Below the pieces are notes generated by a model, which was given only the letters and a program-made list of their open reading frames with translations, did no database searches and had not been told where the DNA came from. A stretch of 64,000 bases of DNA from Telmatospirillum siberiense. Lineage in GTDB: Bacteria; Pseudomonadota; Alphaproteobacteria; Rhodospirillales; Magnetospirillaceae. Shown here in pieces: positions 16,396-25,379 of the stretch; within the stretch, counting starts at the first letter, position 1, and each line of letters begins with the position of its first letter. A program made the position numbers and the translations under genes. The DNA lies in assembly GCF_002845745.1 (NCBI RefSeq), contig NZ_PIUM01000022.1:18309-82308 (forward strand), read 5' to 3'.

Positions 16396-17010
16396 ATGAC
16401 GACGATCCTGCACATCGATTCCAGTATTCTCGGCGGATATTCCGTCAGCCGCGCGCTCAGCGCCGACATCGTGGCCAAGGAATTGGCGCTTCATCCCGGC
16501 GCCCAGGTGATCCGCCGCGACCTCGTCGCCGACGCGGCGCTCCATCTCTCCGACGCACATCTGGCGGTGTTCCAGGGCGGCGACGTCACGAGCCCGGCTC
16601 TCGGCCAGGATATCGCCGTCGGCGCGGCTTATATCGATGATCTCTTCGCCGCCGACATCATCGTGATCGGCGCGCCCATGTACAATTTCTCCGTTCCGTC
16701 GCAGCTCAAGGGCTGGATCGACCGCGTCTGCGTCGCCGGCCGCACCTTCCAGTACGGAGCCACCGGTCCCGAAGGTTTGCTGCCGAAGGGCAAGAAGGTC
16801 TTCATCGCTTCCACTCGCGGCGGCATCTACACCGGCGACAGCCCGGCGGCCGGGCTCGAACACCAGGAGAGCTATCTGCAGGGTGTTCTCGGGTTCATCG
16901 GCCTGACCGACGTCACCGTCATCCGGGCCGAAGGTCTCAATCTCGGCGATGAGCCGAAGGCGGCGGCTGTCGCTCGGGCCAAGGCCCAGATCGCTGCGCT
17001 CGCCGCCTGA
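16396..17010 (+). CDS. azoR: FMN-dependent NADH-azoreductase (AzoR family)
   Basis: A 204-residue flavodoxin-fold reductase. ILHIDSSILGGYSVSR binds FMN phosphate, APMYNFSVPSQLKGWIDRV is the family signature near residue 95, and ASTRGGIY is the third FMN loop. AzoR enzymes reduce azo dyes and quinones by two-electron NADH transfer, and in vivo probably protect against thiol-reactive quinones. The ATG at 16396 has GGAGG 8 bases upstream, so an earlier in-frame ATG (16321) is rejected. Confidence 0.94.
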   Translation: MTTILHIDSSILGGYSVSRALSADIVAKELALHPGAQVIRRDLVADAALHLSDAHLAVFQGGDVTSPALGQDIAVGAAYIDDLFAADIIVIGAPMYNFSVPSQLKGWIDRVCVAGRTFQYGATGPEGLLPKGKKVFIASTRGGIYTGDSPAAGLEHQESYLQGVLGFIGLTDVTVIRAEGLNLGDEPKAAAVARAKAQIAALAA

Positions 17011-17139
17011 CCCGGCAATATCCATCGGCGGACGATCGGTGGTGGTTGCTTGTGCGGGGAACCGCCCTTCGCGACCATCGATCGTCTGCGGATTGGCCCG
17101 GCACGGTTCACAAGCCGCCGGTTCTTCATAGGTGCAGAC

Positions 17140-18183
17140 ATGGAAATTGGCATCGACAGCTTCGTCGCGACCATGCCGGATCCCGCGACCGGTGAGACGA
17201 TGCCGGCGGCCGATCGGATCGAGCGTCTGCTCGAAGAGGTGGAAATCGCCGATCGGGTGGGACTCGATGTGTTCGGTATCGGCGAGCATCATCGCAAGGA
17301 GTTCCTGGATTCAGCCCCGGCTGTGATCCTGGCCGCGGCGGCGGCGAGAACGCGTCAGATACGCCTGACGAGCGCCGTCACCGTTCTCAGCGCCGCCGAT
17401 CCGGTTCGCGTCTTCCAGGAATTCGCGACGCTCGACCTGATCGCCAAGGGACGCGCCGAAATCATCGTCGGGCGCGGATCCTTCGGCGAAGCCTATCCGC
17501 TCTTCGGCTTCGCCATGCGGGATTATGACGCCCTGTTCATCGAGAAGCTCGATCTGCTGCTGAAACTTCGCGACGAGGTGCATGTAACCTGGGATGGCCG
17601 TTTTCGCCCGCCCCTGACCGGTCAGGGCGTCTTCCCGAGGCCTTATCAAAAGACCTTGCCGATCTGGCTCGGCGTCGGTGGCACACCGCAATCCTTTGCC
17701 CGTGCGGGCGCTTTGGGTCTGCCGTTGATGGTGGCTGTCATCGGTGGCGGGTTTCATCGCTTCCGGCCGCTCGTCGATCTCTACCGGGACGCAGGCCGTC
17801 GCGCCGGTCATCCGGCAGAGGCGTTGCGGGTCGGCCTGCATGCGATGGGTTTCGTCGCCGACACGACCCAAACCGCCAAAGACGCCTTTTTTCCGGGCTG
17901 GGCACGGATGTTCACCGAGATCGGTCGGGAACGGGGCTGGTCGGCCGTCTCGCGCTCCCAGTTCGAGGCGATGTGCTCGCCCGAAGGCGCGTTTCTGATC
18001 GGTGATCCCGAGACCGTGGTCCAACGGGTACTCGCCGCGAACGAAGCGCTCGGCGGCCTCTCGCGTATCACCTTCCAGATGAGCTCGGCCATGCTGGAGA
18101 CTGCGGCGATGCAGCGCTCGATCGAGCTCCTCGGCCGGAATGTGGCTCCCAGGATCCGAACCCTGACGAAGAAGCATGGGTGA
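17140..18183 (+). CDS. LLM-class flavin-dependent oxidoreductase
   Basis: A 347-residue TIM-barrel flavoprotein of the bacterial luciferase-like monooxygenase superfamily. It shows ADRVGLDVFGIGEHHRKEF, LTSAVTVLSAADPVRVFQ, EIIVGRGSFGEAYPLFG and LPIWLGVGGTPQS in order. The substrate is unknown. It follows azoR by 129 bp on the same strand, so the two may share a redox-stress promoter, although each may have its own. The ATG at 17140 is chosen because it begins the first barrel strand (MEIGIDSF). Confidence 0.88.
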   Translation: MEIGIDSFVATMPDPATGETMPAADRIERLLEEVEIADRVGLDVFGIGEHHRKEFLDSAPAVILAAAAARTRQIRLTSAVTVLSAADPVRVFQEFATLDLIAKGRAEIIVGRGSFGEAYPLFGFAMRDYDALFIEKLDLLLKLRDEVHVTWDGRFRPPLTGQGVFPRPYQKTLPIWLGVGGTPQSFARAGALGLPLMVAVIGGGFHRFRPLVDLYRDAGRRAGHPAEALRVGLHAMGFVADTTQTAKDAFFPGWARMFTEIGRERGWSAVSRSQFEAMCSPEGAFLIGDPETVVQRVLAANEALGGLSRITFQMSSAMLETAAMQRSIELLGRNVAPRIRTLTKKHG

Positions 18184-18198
18184 GCAAGTGGTGGTGGA

Positions 18199-19821
18199 TC
18201 ATTTGTGCAGTCCGGGCGCCTCCTGCCCGGTGCGCGCCACATATTCCGTATAGCCGCCGCCGTACTGGTGAATGCCCTCCGGCGTCAGTTCCAGCACCCG
18301 ATTGGAAAGCGTCGCCAGGAAACGCCTGTCGTGCGACACGAACAGCATGGTGCCCTCGTAGGCGGCCAACGCCGAGATCAGCATTTCCTTGGTATCCAGA
18401 TCGAGATGGTTGGTCGGCTCGTCGAGCACCAGGAAATTCGGCGGATTGAAGAGCATGGTCGCCATCACGAGCCGGGCCTTTTCTCCACCGGACAGGACGC
18501 GGCATTTCTTTTCCACGTCGTCGCCGGAGAAACCGAAACAGCCGGCGAGCGAGCGGAGCGATCCCTGGCCCGCCTGCGGAAAGGATCCTTCCAGGGACTC
18601 GAATACCGTACTGTCTCCATCGAGCAGTTCCATCGCATGCTGGGAGAAATAGCCCATCCTGACGCTGCCGCCGACGGCGACGGTCCCCTCGTCCGGTTCG
18701 GTCGAGCCCGCCACCAGTTTCAGGAGCGTCGACTTGCCCGCGCCGTTGACCCCCATGACGCACCAGCGCTCCTTGCGGCGGATCATGAAGTCGAGCCCCT
18801 GATATATGGTCCGGCTGCCGTAACCCTTGTGCACGTTCTTCATGACCACGACATCGTCGCCCGAGCGCGGCGCCGGCGGGAAGTCGAACGATACCGTCTG
18901 TCGGCGCTTCGGCGGCTCGAAGCGCTCGATCTTATCGAGCTTCTTCACCCGGCTTTGAACCTGCGTCGCGTGCGAGGCCCGGGCCTTGAAGCGTTCGATG
19001 AACTTCAACTCCTTCGCCAACATGGCCTGCTGACGTTCGAACTGTGCTTGCTGCTGCTTTTCGTTCAACGCCCGCTGACGTTCATAGAAGGCGTAGTCCC
19101 CGGAATAACTGGTCAGCGATCCGCCGTCGATCTCGACGATTTTCGTGACGATCCGGTTCAGGAACTCGCGGTCATGCGAGGTCATCAGGAGAGCCCCTTC
19201 GTACTCCTTCAGGAACTCCTCCAGCCAGATCAGGCTTTCGAGATCCAGATGGTTGCTGGGCTCGTCAAGAAGCATGGCGTCGGGCCGCATGAGCAGGATG
19301 CGGCCAAGCGCCACGCGCATCTTCCAGCCGCCCGACAGCGCGCCGACGTCCATATCCATCATTTCCTGGCTGAAGCTGAGCCCGGCGAGCACCTCCCGCG
19401 CCCGTCCCTCCAGTTCATAGCCGCCCAACTCCTCGAAGCGCGCCTGCACCTCGCCATACCGCGCGATGATCGCTTCCATGTCGCCAGCGCGGTCGGGATC
19501 GCACATGGCGACTTCGAGCTCCGCCAATTCCGCCGCCACGACGCTGACCGGCCCGGCCCCATCCATCACTTCCGCGACGGCGCTGCGACCGGACATTTCG
19601 CCGACGTCTTGATTGAAATAGCCGATCGAGACCTGTTTCTCGATCGCCACCTGGCCCTCGTCCGGCGCCTCTTCGCCCGTGATCATCCGGAACAGCGTCG
19701 TCTTGCCGGCACCGTTGGGACCGACGAGGCCGACCTTCTCGCCCCTGTTGAGCGATGCGGAAGCCTCGAAGAAGAGGATGCGGTGACTGTTCTGCTTGCT
19801 GATGTTTTCGAAACGGATCAT
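18199..19821 (-). CDS. ABC-F family ATPase
   Basis: A 540-residue protein with two ABC domains and no membrane segments. First domain: LVGPNGAGKTTLF (Walker A), LSGGWKMRVALGRIL (signature), MLLDEPSNHLDLES. Second domain: MGVNGAGKSTLLK, LSGGEKARLVMATML, LVLDEPTNHLDLDTKE. A charged linker (QRALNEKQQQAQFERQQAML to RFKARASHATQ) corresponds to the P-site tRNA interaction motif. ABC-F proteins act on the ribosome, either relieving stalling or protecting against antibiotics; which applies here is open. The ATG at 19821 (MIRFENISK) matches the family start. A large hairpin lies in its leader. Confidence 0.92.
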   Translation of the reverse strand: MIRFENISKQNSHRILFFEASASLNRGEKVGLVGPNGAGKTTLFRMITGEEAPDEGQVAIEKQVSIGYFNQDVGEMSGRSAVAEVMDGAGPVSVVAAELAELEVAMCDPDRAGDMEAIIARYGEVQARFEELGGYELEGRAREVLAGLSFSQEMMDMDVGALSGGWKMRVALGRILLMRPDAMLLDEPSNHLDLESLIWLEEFLKEYEGALLMTSHDREFLNRIVTKIVEIDGGSLTSYSGDYAFYERQRALNEKQQQAQFERQQAMLAKELKFIERFKARASHATQVQSRVKKLDKIERFEPPKRRQTVSFDFPPAPRSGDDVVVMKNVHKGYGSRTIYQGLDFMIRRKERWCVMGVNGAGKSTLLKLVAGSTEPDEGTVAVGGSVRMGYFSQHAMELLDGDSTVFESLEGSFPQAGQGSLRSLAGCFGFSGDDVEKKCRVLSGGEKARLVMATMLFNPPNFLVLDEPTNHLDLDTKEMLISALAAYEGTMLFVSHDRRFLATLSNRVLELTPEGIHQYGGGYTEYVARTGQEAPGLHK

Positions 19822-19869
19822 GTGAGGCCGGGTTCCCTTGGCGTGATGGGCCCCCAAGATTCCAGACGA

Positions 19870-19905
19870 CGCCTCCGCTCCGCTTCCGGCGGGGCTCGGG
19901 CTTTC
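19870..19905 (+). repeat. Dispersed repeat module (CTCCGCTCCGCTTCCGGCG), copy 1
   Basis: The 19-mer at 19873-19891 is identical to 51611-51629 in the gap before mfd, about 32 kb away. A near match occurs on the other strand around 49093-49108. Here it is followed by GGGCTCGGGCTTTCAAGGGG. It lies in non-coding DNA upstream of the ABC-F gene, so the identity is not explained by homologous proteins. Confidence 0.6.
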
Positions 19906-19950
19906 AAGGGGCCGGGCCAAAATGACGCCGCCATTTTGGCCCGGCCCCTT
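19906..19950. repeat. Very stable 19-bp hairpin in the ABC-F leader
   Basis: Arms 19906-19924 and 19932-19950 are perfectly complementary over 19 bp (starting AAGGGGCCGGGCC) with a 7-nt loop. It lies 85 bp upstream of the ABC-F start on the minus strand. No T-run follows on either strand, so it is not a classic intrinsic terminator. It could be a leader attenuator, a read-through barrier for the SDR gene upstream, or part of the dispersed repeat module at 19870-19905. Confidence 0.7.
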
Positions 19951-20058
19951 ATGCCACAGGATGTACGACGCGATAGAGTCCTTATCGACAAATCAAAGGG
20001 CAAGGCGGTCAAGGATCCTTCGACATGCCGATCGTCCTTTCGATGAGATGGCGTCATA

Positions 20059-20197
20059 CCAAGTCTCGATGAGAAGAACTCATCGAGACTTGGGCTAGCC
20101 CGTTGAGGGCTCGCGAGCCAATGCGAGCCAAAGCCCAAGGGTTTCGGAGAAACCCGCCCGGCGCTTGAGGGCAGCGGTGATCGGTCCCGATCACTGC
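20059..20197. repeat. Bipartite intergenic palindrome, copy B
   Basis: The first hairpin (20059-20073 / 20079-20093) has perfect 15-bp arms, CCAAGTCTCGATGAG, nearly the same stem as at 198-234. The terminal hairpin (GTGATCGG at 20177-20184, CCGATCAC at 20187-20194) matches the core of the one at 250-275. Between them is a longer insert with two TTGAGGGC motifs and smaller inverted repeats. With the hairpin at 19906-19950 it fills most of the 385-bp gap between the SDR stop and the ABC-F start. Confidence 0.75.
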
Positions 20198-20206
20198 AAC
20201 ATGGTA

Positions 20207-20947
20207 TCAGATGATCCCACCGTTGGCGCGCAAGGTCTGGCCGTTGATCCAGGCCCCATCCGGTCCGGCCAGGAAAGCGACGGCGGCGGCGATGTCTTCG
20301 GGTTGGCCGAGACGTTCGAGCGGCGCCATCTTCGCCAAGCGGTCGATGAGCTCCTGCGGCTTGCCGTCGAGGAAAAGCCGGGTCGCGGTCGGACCGGGCG
20401 CGATGGCGTTCACCGTGATGTCGCGTCCGCGCAATTCCTTGGCGAGGACGCTCGTCATCGCCTCCACGGCCGCCTTGGTCGCGGCATAGACGCCGTAGGT
20501 CGGCTGCAGTAGCGAGGTAACGCTGGACGAGATGTTGATGATGCGCCCGCCGTCGCGAAGGCGCCGTGCCGCTTCGCGAAGCGTATTGAAGGTACCCGTC
20601 AGATTGACCGCGATCTGGCGGCTGTACAGGGCGTCGTCGCTTTCGGCGATCGTCGCCAGCTTCATGATGCCGGCATTGTTGACGAGGATGTCGACGCCGC
20701 CGAAAGCGGTCTCGGCCGAATCGAACATGCGCGCGACCTGCGCGGCATCCGAAATATCGGCCTGGGCGCTGATCGCGCGTCCGCCCGCCGCTTCGATGCG
20801 ACGGACCAGCTTCTCTGCGGCGTCGACCGATCCGGCATAGTTGACGACGACCAGGAAGCCGTCGCGCGCCAAACGTTCGGATAAAGCCGACCCGATGCCA
20901 CCGGCGGCACCGGTCACGATCGCAACTTTATGGGTGATGATGGTCAT
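20207..20947 (-). CDS. SDR family NAD(P)-dependent oxidoreductase
   Basis: A 246-residue classical short-chain dehydrogenase. It shows AIVTGAAGGIGSALSERLA (dinucleotide binding), LVNNAGIM, INISSSVTSLLQPTYGVYAATKAA (catalytic Ser, Tyr and Lys; YAATK is the YxxxK motif) and AIAPGPTATRLF. The substrate is unknown. AGGAG lies at good distance before the ATG at 20947; the frame is open further upstream only because it runs antisense to the LysR gene. It is divergent from that LysR gene, which probably regulates it. Confidence 0.92.
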   Translation of the reverse strand: MTIITHKVAIVTGAAGGIGSALSERLARDGFLVVVNYAGSVDAAEKLVRRIEAAGGRAISAQADISDAAQVARMFDSAETAFGGVDILVNNAGIMKLATIAESDDALYSRQIAVNLTGTFNTLREAARRLRDGGRIINISSSVTSLLQPTYGVYAATKAAVEAMTSVLAKELRGRDITVNAIAPGPTATRLFLDGKPQELIDRLAKMAPLERLGQPEDIAAAVAFLAGPDGAWINGQTLRANGGII

Positions 20948-20993
20948 AACCGTTCTCCTTTTCGCCACCAGTCGGCGGCGATCATGAAGACAG

Positions 20994-21012
20994 GATATAT
21001 GTTTAATATATC
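20994..21012. promoter_or_regulatory. Palindrome in the SDR/LysR divergent promoter
   Basis: Perfect 7-bp arms GATATAT (20994-21000) and ATATATC (21006-21012) flank a 5-bp spacer, midway between the divergent SDR and LysR starts. The spacing equals that of the palindrome at 16241-16267 and suits a LysR-type dimer site. Being AT-rich, it may also overlap a -10 element. Confidence 0.45.
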
Positions 21013-21058
21013 GAGATAATCTGGCATATTTTGGCATCACTATTCGATTGGGCGAACA

Positions 21059-21949
21059 ATGGATCGCTTTGACGCCATGCGCGTCTTCATTCGCATCGTT
21101 GAACGGCAGAGCTTCACCAAAGCCGCCGAAGATCTGGGTCTGCCACGATCCTCGGTGACCGAGGCGGTCAAGGCGCTGGAAGCCAGACTGGGCGTCCGTC
21201 TCCTGACCCGGACGACGCGGCACGTCAGCCCGACGCTCGACGGCGAGGCCTATTACCGGCGTTGCCTGTCGCTGATCTCGGACTTGGAGGATGCCGAAAG
21301 CGCCTTTGCCGGCGTCAAACCCAGCGGCCTCGTGCGGATCGACGTCCACGGCACCCAGGCGCGGCATTTCCTGCTTCCGGGGCTCCCCCGCTTCCTGGAA
21401 ACCTATCCGGGGCTCCGGCTCCATCTGGGCGAGGCGCACCAGGCCCTCGACATGGTGCGCGAAGGCTTCGACTGTATCCTGCGGGCCGGAACCCTGGCGG
21501 ACAGCTCTTTGATATGCCGAAGACTGGCGGAACTGAACCGGGGCACCTTCGCCAGCCCGTCCTATATCGAGCGGTTCGGAGAACCCCGAACGCCCGACGA
21601 GTTGGAACGCCACCGGATCATCGGCCTGTTCGCCCCCGACGCCGCCGTGGTCGGTCCGTTTGTCTTTGTCGATCATGGGAAGGAACGGCGGTTCACGCCG
21701 CCGGCCGTCGTGACGGTAACCGGGCCGGAAACCAACGTCGCCTGCGCCTGTCTTGGACTGGGGCTGATCCAGGTTCCGCGCTATCGCGTCGCTCCGGAAT
21801 TGGCGAGCGGACAGCTTGTCGAGGTTCTGTCGGAATATCCCCCGACGCCGCTGCCGGTCCACGTCCTCTATTCGCACACGCGCCAGCTCTCGCCGCGTGT
21901 GCGCGTCGTCATCGAATGGATGGCCGAGCAGTTCCGCATCCGGGCCTGA
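21059..21949 (+). CDS. LysR-type transcriptional regulator, divergent from SDR
   Basis: A 296-residue LysR regulator of the CrgA/AaeR-like branch. The HTH is seen in MRVFIRIVERQSFTKAAEDL, then GLPRSSVTEAVKALEARLG and LLTRTTRHVSPTLDG. The effector domain includes RIDVHGTQARHFLLPGLPRF and GLGLIQVPRYRVAPEL. Divergent placement with 111 bp to the SDR gene suggests it controls that gene, a frequent pairing. Confidence 0.92.
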   Translation: MDRFDAMRVFIRIVERQSFTKAAEDLGLPRSSVTEAVKALEARLGVRLLTRTTRHVSPTLDGEAYYRRCLSLISDLEDAESAFAGVKPSGLVRIDVHGTQARHFLLPGLPRFLETYPGLRLHLGEAHQALDMVREGFDCILRAGTLADSSLICRRLAELNRGTFASPSYIERFGEPRTPDELERHRIIGLFAPDAAVVGPFVFVDHGKERRFTPPAVVTVTGPETNVACACLGLGLIQVPRYRVAPELASGQLVEVLSEYPPTPLPVHVLYSHTRQLSPRVRVVIEWMAEQFRIRA

Positions 21950-21976
21950 GAGCGTCCCGCTATTTACAATGAGCCA

Positions 21977-24493
21977 TCAGTTCGCCCGGACGTCGGCCAG
22001 AAAACCATGGATCAGGTCCTGCAGGGCAAGGGACTGGGCCGTCACCTCCTCAGATGCGGCCAATACCTTGTGCGCCGCCGTGCCGGTTTGTCCCGCCGCC
22101 TCCTGAACGCCTCCGACATTGACGCTGACCTCGGCTGTTCCCGCCGCCGCCCGATCGACGTTGCGGGCGATCTCACGGGTCGCCGAAGCCTGTTGCTCCA
22201 CCGCCGAGGCGATGCCGGTGGAGATTTCACGGACCTGGCCGATGACTTGCCCGACGCCGTGGATCACCTCCACCACATCTTCCGTCCGCCGCTGGACGGC
22301 GCCGATCTGCGCGGTGATCTCGTCGGTGGCGCGGGCCGTCTGGCCGGCCAGATTCTTCACCTCGCTCGCTACCACGGCGAAGCCCTTGCCGGCGTCGCCG
22401 GCCCGTGCCGCCTCGATGGTGGCGTTGAGCGCCAGAAGATTGGTCTGGGCGGCGATGCCATTGATCAAGGCGATCACTTCGCCGATTTTCGCGGCGCTTT
22501 GGGCAAGCTCTCCCACCGCGTTCTCCGCGCGGCGCGCGTGATCGGCGGCGCCTACGGAGATATCCGCGGAAACGGTCACCTGCCGGCTGATCTCGAAAAT
22601 CGAACCGGACAATTCCTCCGCCGTCGCCGCCACCGCCTGCACATTGGCGGATGCCTGCTCGGTCGCCGAAGCCGCGGTGGTGGCGCGACGGGTGGTATCC
22701 TGAGCCGCCGAGGTCATCACCCCCGCCATATCGTGCAAGGTATCGGCCGCCCCTCCCAGACGCTCGATGAATTCCGCCATTTTCGTTTCGAACTGGACGA
22801 CCATGTCCTCCTTACGCTCCAAAAGGCGCATCTGTTCGATGTTCTCGACACCACCCTGAGCCGACATCAGGTCCGCCGCGATCAGTTTTTCCTTGAAGAA
22901 ACTCAAGGCTTTCGCCATCGCCCCTAATTCGTCCCGCAAGGTAACGCCCTCGACATCGAGAGCCCGTTCGCCCTCGGCGAGGCGTTGCATCGAGGAGGTG
23001 AAATCGATCAACGGCGGCACGATGCTCGCTATGAGCAGTGCCCCAAATCCGATGACCGCCAGCAAGACGGCGGCGATCACCACGACCGAGGTCAGGGCCG
23101 AGCGGCGGGCCTCGACATAGAGCGCATCGGCGTGCGACAGCAAGGTGTGGGCGGCGGCATCCTCGATTTTTTTGAAAAGATCGATCCGGGCCGTCGCCGC
23201 CTTGAACCAAAGGGGCGCCTCCACGCCCGGCGCTTCCCCGGACAAGACCGCAACCGTCGCGGCCCGACGCATGGAGGCGACCTCCTCGACGGCTCCAGCG
23301 TTGCCGATCTCCTTGTATTGACGCGCCAAATCCGGCGCCGCGAAGGAAAGAAATACCCGCTCGTAGATCGCCTGTGCCGCCGAAAGTTCCAAAAACCGCT
23401 TGAACAAGGCCGGTTCAAACCGGCCGGCACCGAAGCCGGCGGCCCCCGTAGCCCTCTCCTGCCCGGCCTGCTCCTTCATCCGCATGACATTAAGATATGC
23501 CGATATATCATTGAGAAGGCTGGCATTCTCAGCCATTCCCTGCATGCTGTCGATGGAAGACAACAAGCCGTCGATCACTGTCGTATAGAAGGAAATGGCA
23601 TCTTTCGGCTGGATCTCCTGGCGATCGATCACGGCGCGCATCCGTTCGATATCGCTCAACGGCCCTTGAACCTTTTGCAGGCTTCTCTCCGCTTCCGATC
23701 CCGCGATCAGATCCCGGCCATTCATGGTGGTGCCGGCAAGCCTCCGGCGAGTCCCGTCGACGACCTCGCGTTGCTGGCGCAACTCTCCGCCAAACTTGTC
23801 GCCCTTGCTGGCCAGAAACAGCGAAGACATGCCGCGCTCCTTCTGAAGCTCATGAATCAGGTTGCCGATATCGATCCCCAAAACCGCCACGGATTGCGTC
23901 TTCGCCAAACCGGCGGCGGTTTCAAAACGATGGGCGGCTCCCAGCGTGGCGACCACCACGAAGGCGACCAGCGGCAAACAGGCCAGCAGGACGATACGCC
24001 ATCTTATCCGCAGTACATCGAGATGCCCGCCCAAACGGCGAAACAGGGAGCCGTGCCGGCGTGAATCCGAAAAAGGGCTGTCGATCAACCCCTTGGCAAA
24101 AAAATAGGGCCGTAATTTGAGGTCGCTACAGATGACATGGTTGAGAAACCAGGCCTTCATGAAATCCAGAATCTGCCGGGGCAAGGCCTCGCCGGTGGAC
24201 CCCGCCAAGGCGAGTGCGGCGAAGCTCTCGATGCGTTCCAGAGTTTGGGCATGAGAGTCGCGATGCTGCTCGATGTCGGGATAGCCGATCTTCGCCAGAT
24301 ACTCCTCCTCGCGGAGGAAATGCCGGCGCAGATGGTCCGCAAGGCGACCGACGATCGACGCGGCACCGGAGGTATCACCTGCCCCATCTTTTGCCGCGTG
24401 AAGTTCATTGATCAATGAAATCAGGTGCTTGTGATCATCATCGAGGGCTTTGATGCCGACGCCGAAGCTTTCCTGCCATTCCAACAGCGCCAT
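21977..24493 (-). CDS. Chemoreceptor with N-terminal hemerythrin and NIT-type sensor
   Basis: An 838-residue methyl-accepting protein. Residues 1-130 form a bacteriohemerythrin domain with all seven di-iron ligands by position: H21, H58, E62, H77, H81, H119, D124. A membrane segment (about 180-200) leads to a domain with [19 protein letters not shown], the hallmark of NIT nitrate/nitrite-sensing domains, then a second membrane segment (about 465-490), HAMP, and a signalling domain with the hairpin [20 protein letters not shown]. The hemerythrin is predicted cytoplasmic and the NIT domain periplasmic, so oxygen or NO and nitrate could be integrated. GGAGG precedes the ATG at 24493. Confidence 0.9.
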   Translation of the reverse strand: MALLEWQESFGVGIKALDDDHKHLISLINELHAAKDGAGDTSGAASIVGRLADHLRRHFLREEEYLAKIGYPDIEQHRDSHAQTLERIESFAALALAGSTGEALPRQILDFMKAWFLNHVICSDLKLRPYFFAKGLIDSPFSDSRRHGSLFRRLGGHLDVLRIRWRIVLLACLPLVAFVVVATLGAAHRFETAAGLAKTQSVAVLGIDIGNLIHELQKERGMSSLFLASKGDKFGGELRQQREVVDGTRRRLAGTTMNGRDLIAGSEAERSLQKVQGPLSDIERMRAVIDRQEIQPKDAISFYTTVIDGLLSSIDSMQGMAENASLLNDISAYLNVMRMKEQAGQERATGAAGFGAGRFEPALFKRFLELSAAQAIYERVFLSFAAPDLARQYKEIGNAGAVEEVASMRRAATVAVLSGEAPGVEAPLWFKAATARIDLFKKIEDAAAHTLLSHADALYVEARRSALTSVVVIAAVLLAVIGFGALLIASIVPPLIDFTSSMQRLAEGERALDVEGVTLRDELGAMAKALSFFKEKLIAADLMSAQGGVENIEQMRLLERKEDMVVQFETKMAEFIERLGGAADTLHDMAGVMTSAAQDTTRRATTAASATEQASANVQAVAATAEELSGSIFEISRQVTVSADISVGAADHARRAENAVGELAQSAAKIGEVIALINGIAAQTNLLALNATIEAARAGDAGKGFAVVASEVKNLAGQTARATDEITAQIGAVQRRTEDVVEVIHGVGQVIGQVREISTGIASAVEQQASATREIARNVDRAAAGTAEVSVNVGGVQEAAGQTGTAAHKVLAASEEVTAQSLALQDLIHGFLADVRAN

Positions 24494-24860
24494 GCCCCGT
24501 CCTCCCCCGGTTCCGGTCCGACCGGCATGGTAGCGCAAGGAAACATATTGGATAAATACTAAAGACAGTAATCAATCATCAATAACTATTACGCCGCCTG
24601 CGCCATTTAAGCAGAAAGGCGCTATTCCCCGGATTTCCGCCGCTTTCCGGCCTGGTCGCCGGACGGTCACAGCTTTCTCACAAGGGGCGGCGCCCAGGTC
24701 ATGCTTGAATAAGCGGGTCTTTACGGCAAGGCGGAGAGGATACCGGAACCTTCCATGGACGTGACGTGTTTCAAAAAAAGATTTTCAAAAAACAGGGTTT
24801 GCAGGAAACGGCCGCACATCAAGCCAGGTTCACGAGAACGTCGCGAAGGTGGGGCCCATT
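24494..24860. other. Intergenic, divergent promoters, nothing specific recognised
   Basis: This gap separates the hemerythrin chemoreceptor from the lipoprotein gene, which diverge. An AT-rich stretch (about 24540-24600) is a plausible promoter for the chemoreceptor. A short direct repeat TTTCAAAAAA (near 24767 and 24784) lies closer to the lipoprotein gene. A frame running rightward from 24755 is a shadow of the lipoprotein gene. I see no RNA gene or strong palindrome. Confidence 0.4.
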
Positions 24861-25379
24861 ATGACGTGTGTACCAGGGTTTCGGCTGATCGGTGGTTTCG
24901 CGTTGCTGCTGTTAAGCGGCTGCGAAACGGCACGCTTTCCCGTGCCCGAACCCAAACCCCCCATTCCCCCGGCGGCGGCCGAGGCGTCGCCGCCAAACGC
25001 CACGACGCAAAATGTGCCCGCCGTTTCCAAACAACAATCAACGGCCAAATCCGCACACAGGCGTGGCGAGGACAAGAATGGCGACGGCAAGAAGGAAGAA
25101 AACCGAACCTCACCGGAGCAACCCTCCGTGCAGCTGATCGGCCTCGACGAGACCGCGGTTCAGGCGCAACTGGGCGCTCCCACCATCGTCGAGGATCATC
25201 CCCCCGGCAAAATTTGGCGTTTTCGCAATCGGAACTGCGTGTTGAACCTCGCTTTTTATCCCGAGGTGGAAACCCGAGCCTTTCGCGTTCTTTCCTATGA
25301 GGTGACGAGCGATGACCACAATGCTGGAGCGAAGCAGCTTTGCGAAACCAAATTCGGCGCCACCGTCGCAACCGAATGA
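24861..25379 (+). CDS. Predicted lipoprotein of unknown function
   Basis: A 172-residue protein with lipobox LLLLSGC at about residues 14-20, then a disordered stretch rich in Pro, Ala, Lys and Glu (to about residue 90). The C-terminal domain begins LIGLDETAVQAQLGAPTIVE, reminiscent of the 'L-G-x-P' turn of SmpA/OmlA-like lipoprotein domains. Two cysteines remain there. The ATG at 24861 follows AAGGTGGGG. Its 3' end overlaps the response-regulator gene by 68 bp, so it is probably part of that sensory operon, perhaps as an envelope-side partner. Confidence 0.75.
   Translation: MTCVPGFRLIGGFALLLLSGCETARFPVPEPKPPIPPAAAEASPPNATTQNVPAVSKQQSTAKSAHRRGEDKNGDGKKEENRTSPEQPSVQLIGLDETAVQAQLGAPTIVEDHPPGKIWRFRNRNCVLNLAFYPEVETRAFRVLSYEVTSDDHNAGAKQLCETKFGATVATE

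Noticed and set aside
18205-20046. Rightward 613-residue frame opposite the ABC-F gene
   Set aside because: Antisense to both ATPase domains, whose Walker and signature motifs are intact; no independent evidence for coding.
20948-21877. Long leftward frame extending the SDR gene upstream to a 556-residue protein
   Set aside because: The extra part is antisense to a well-supported LysR gene and has no recognisable domain; the SDR has a good ATG and ribosome-binding site at 20947.
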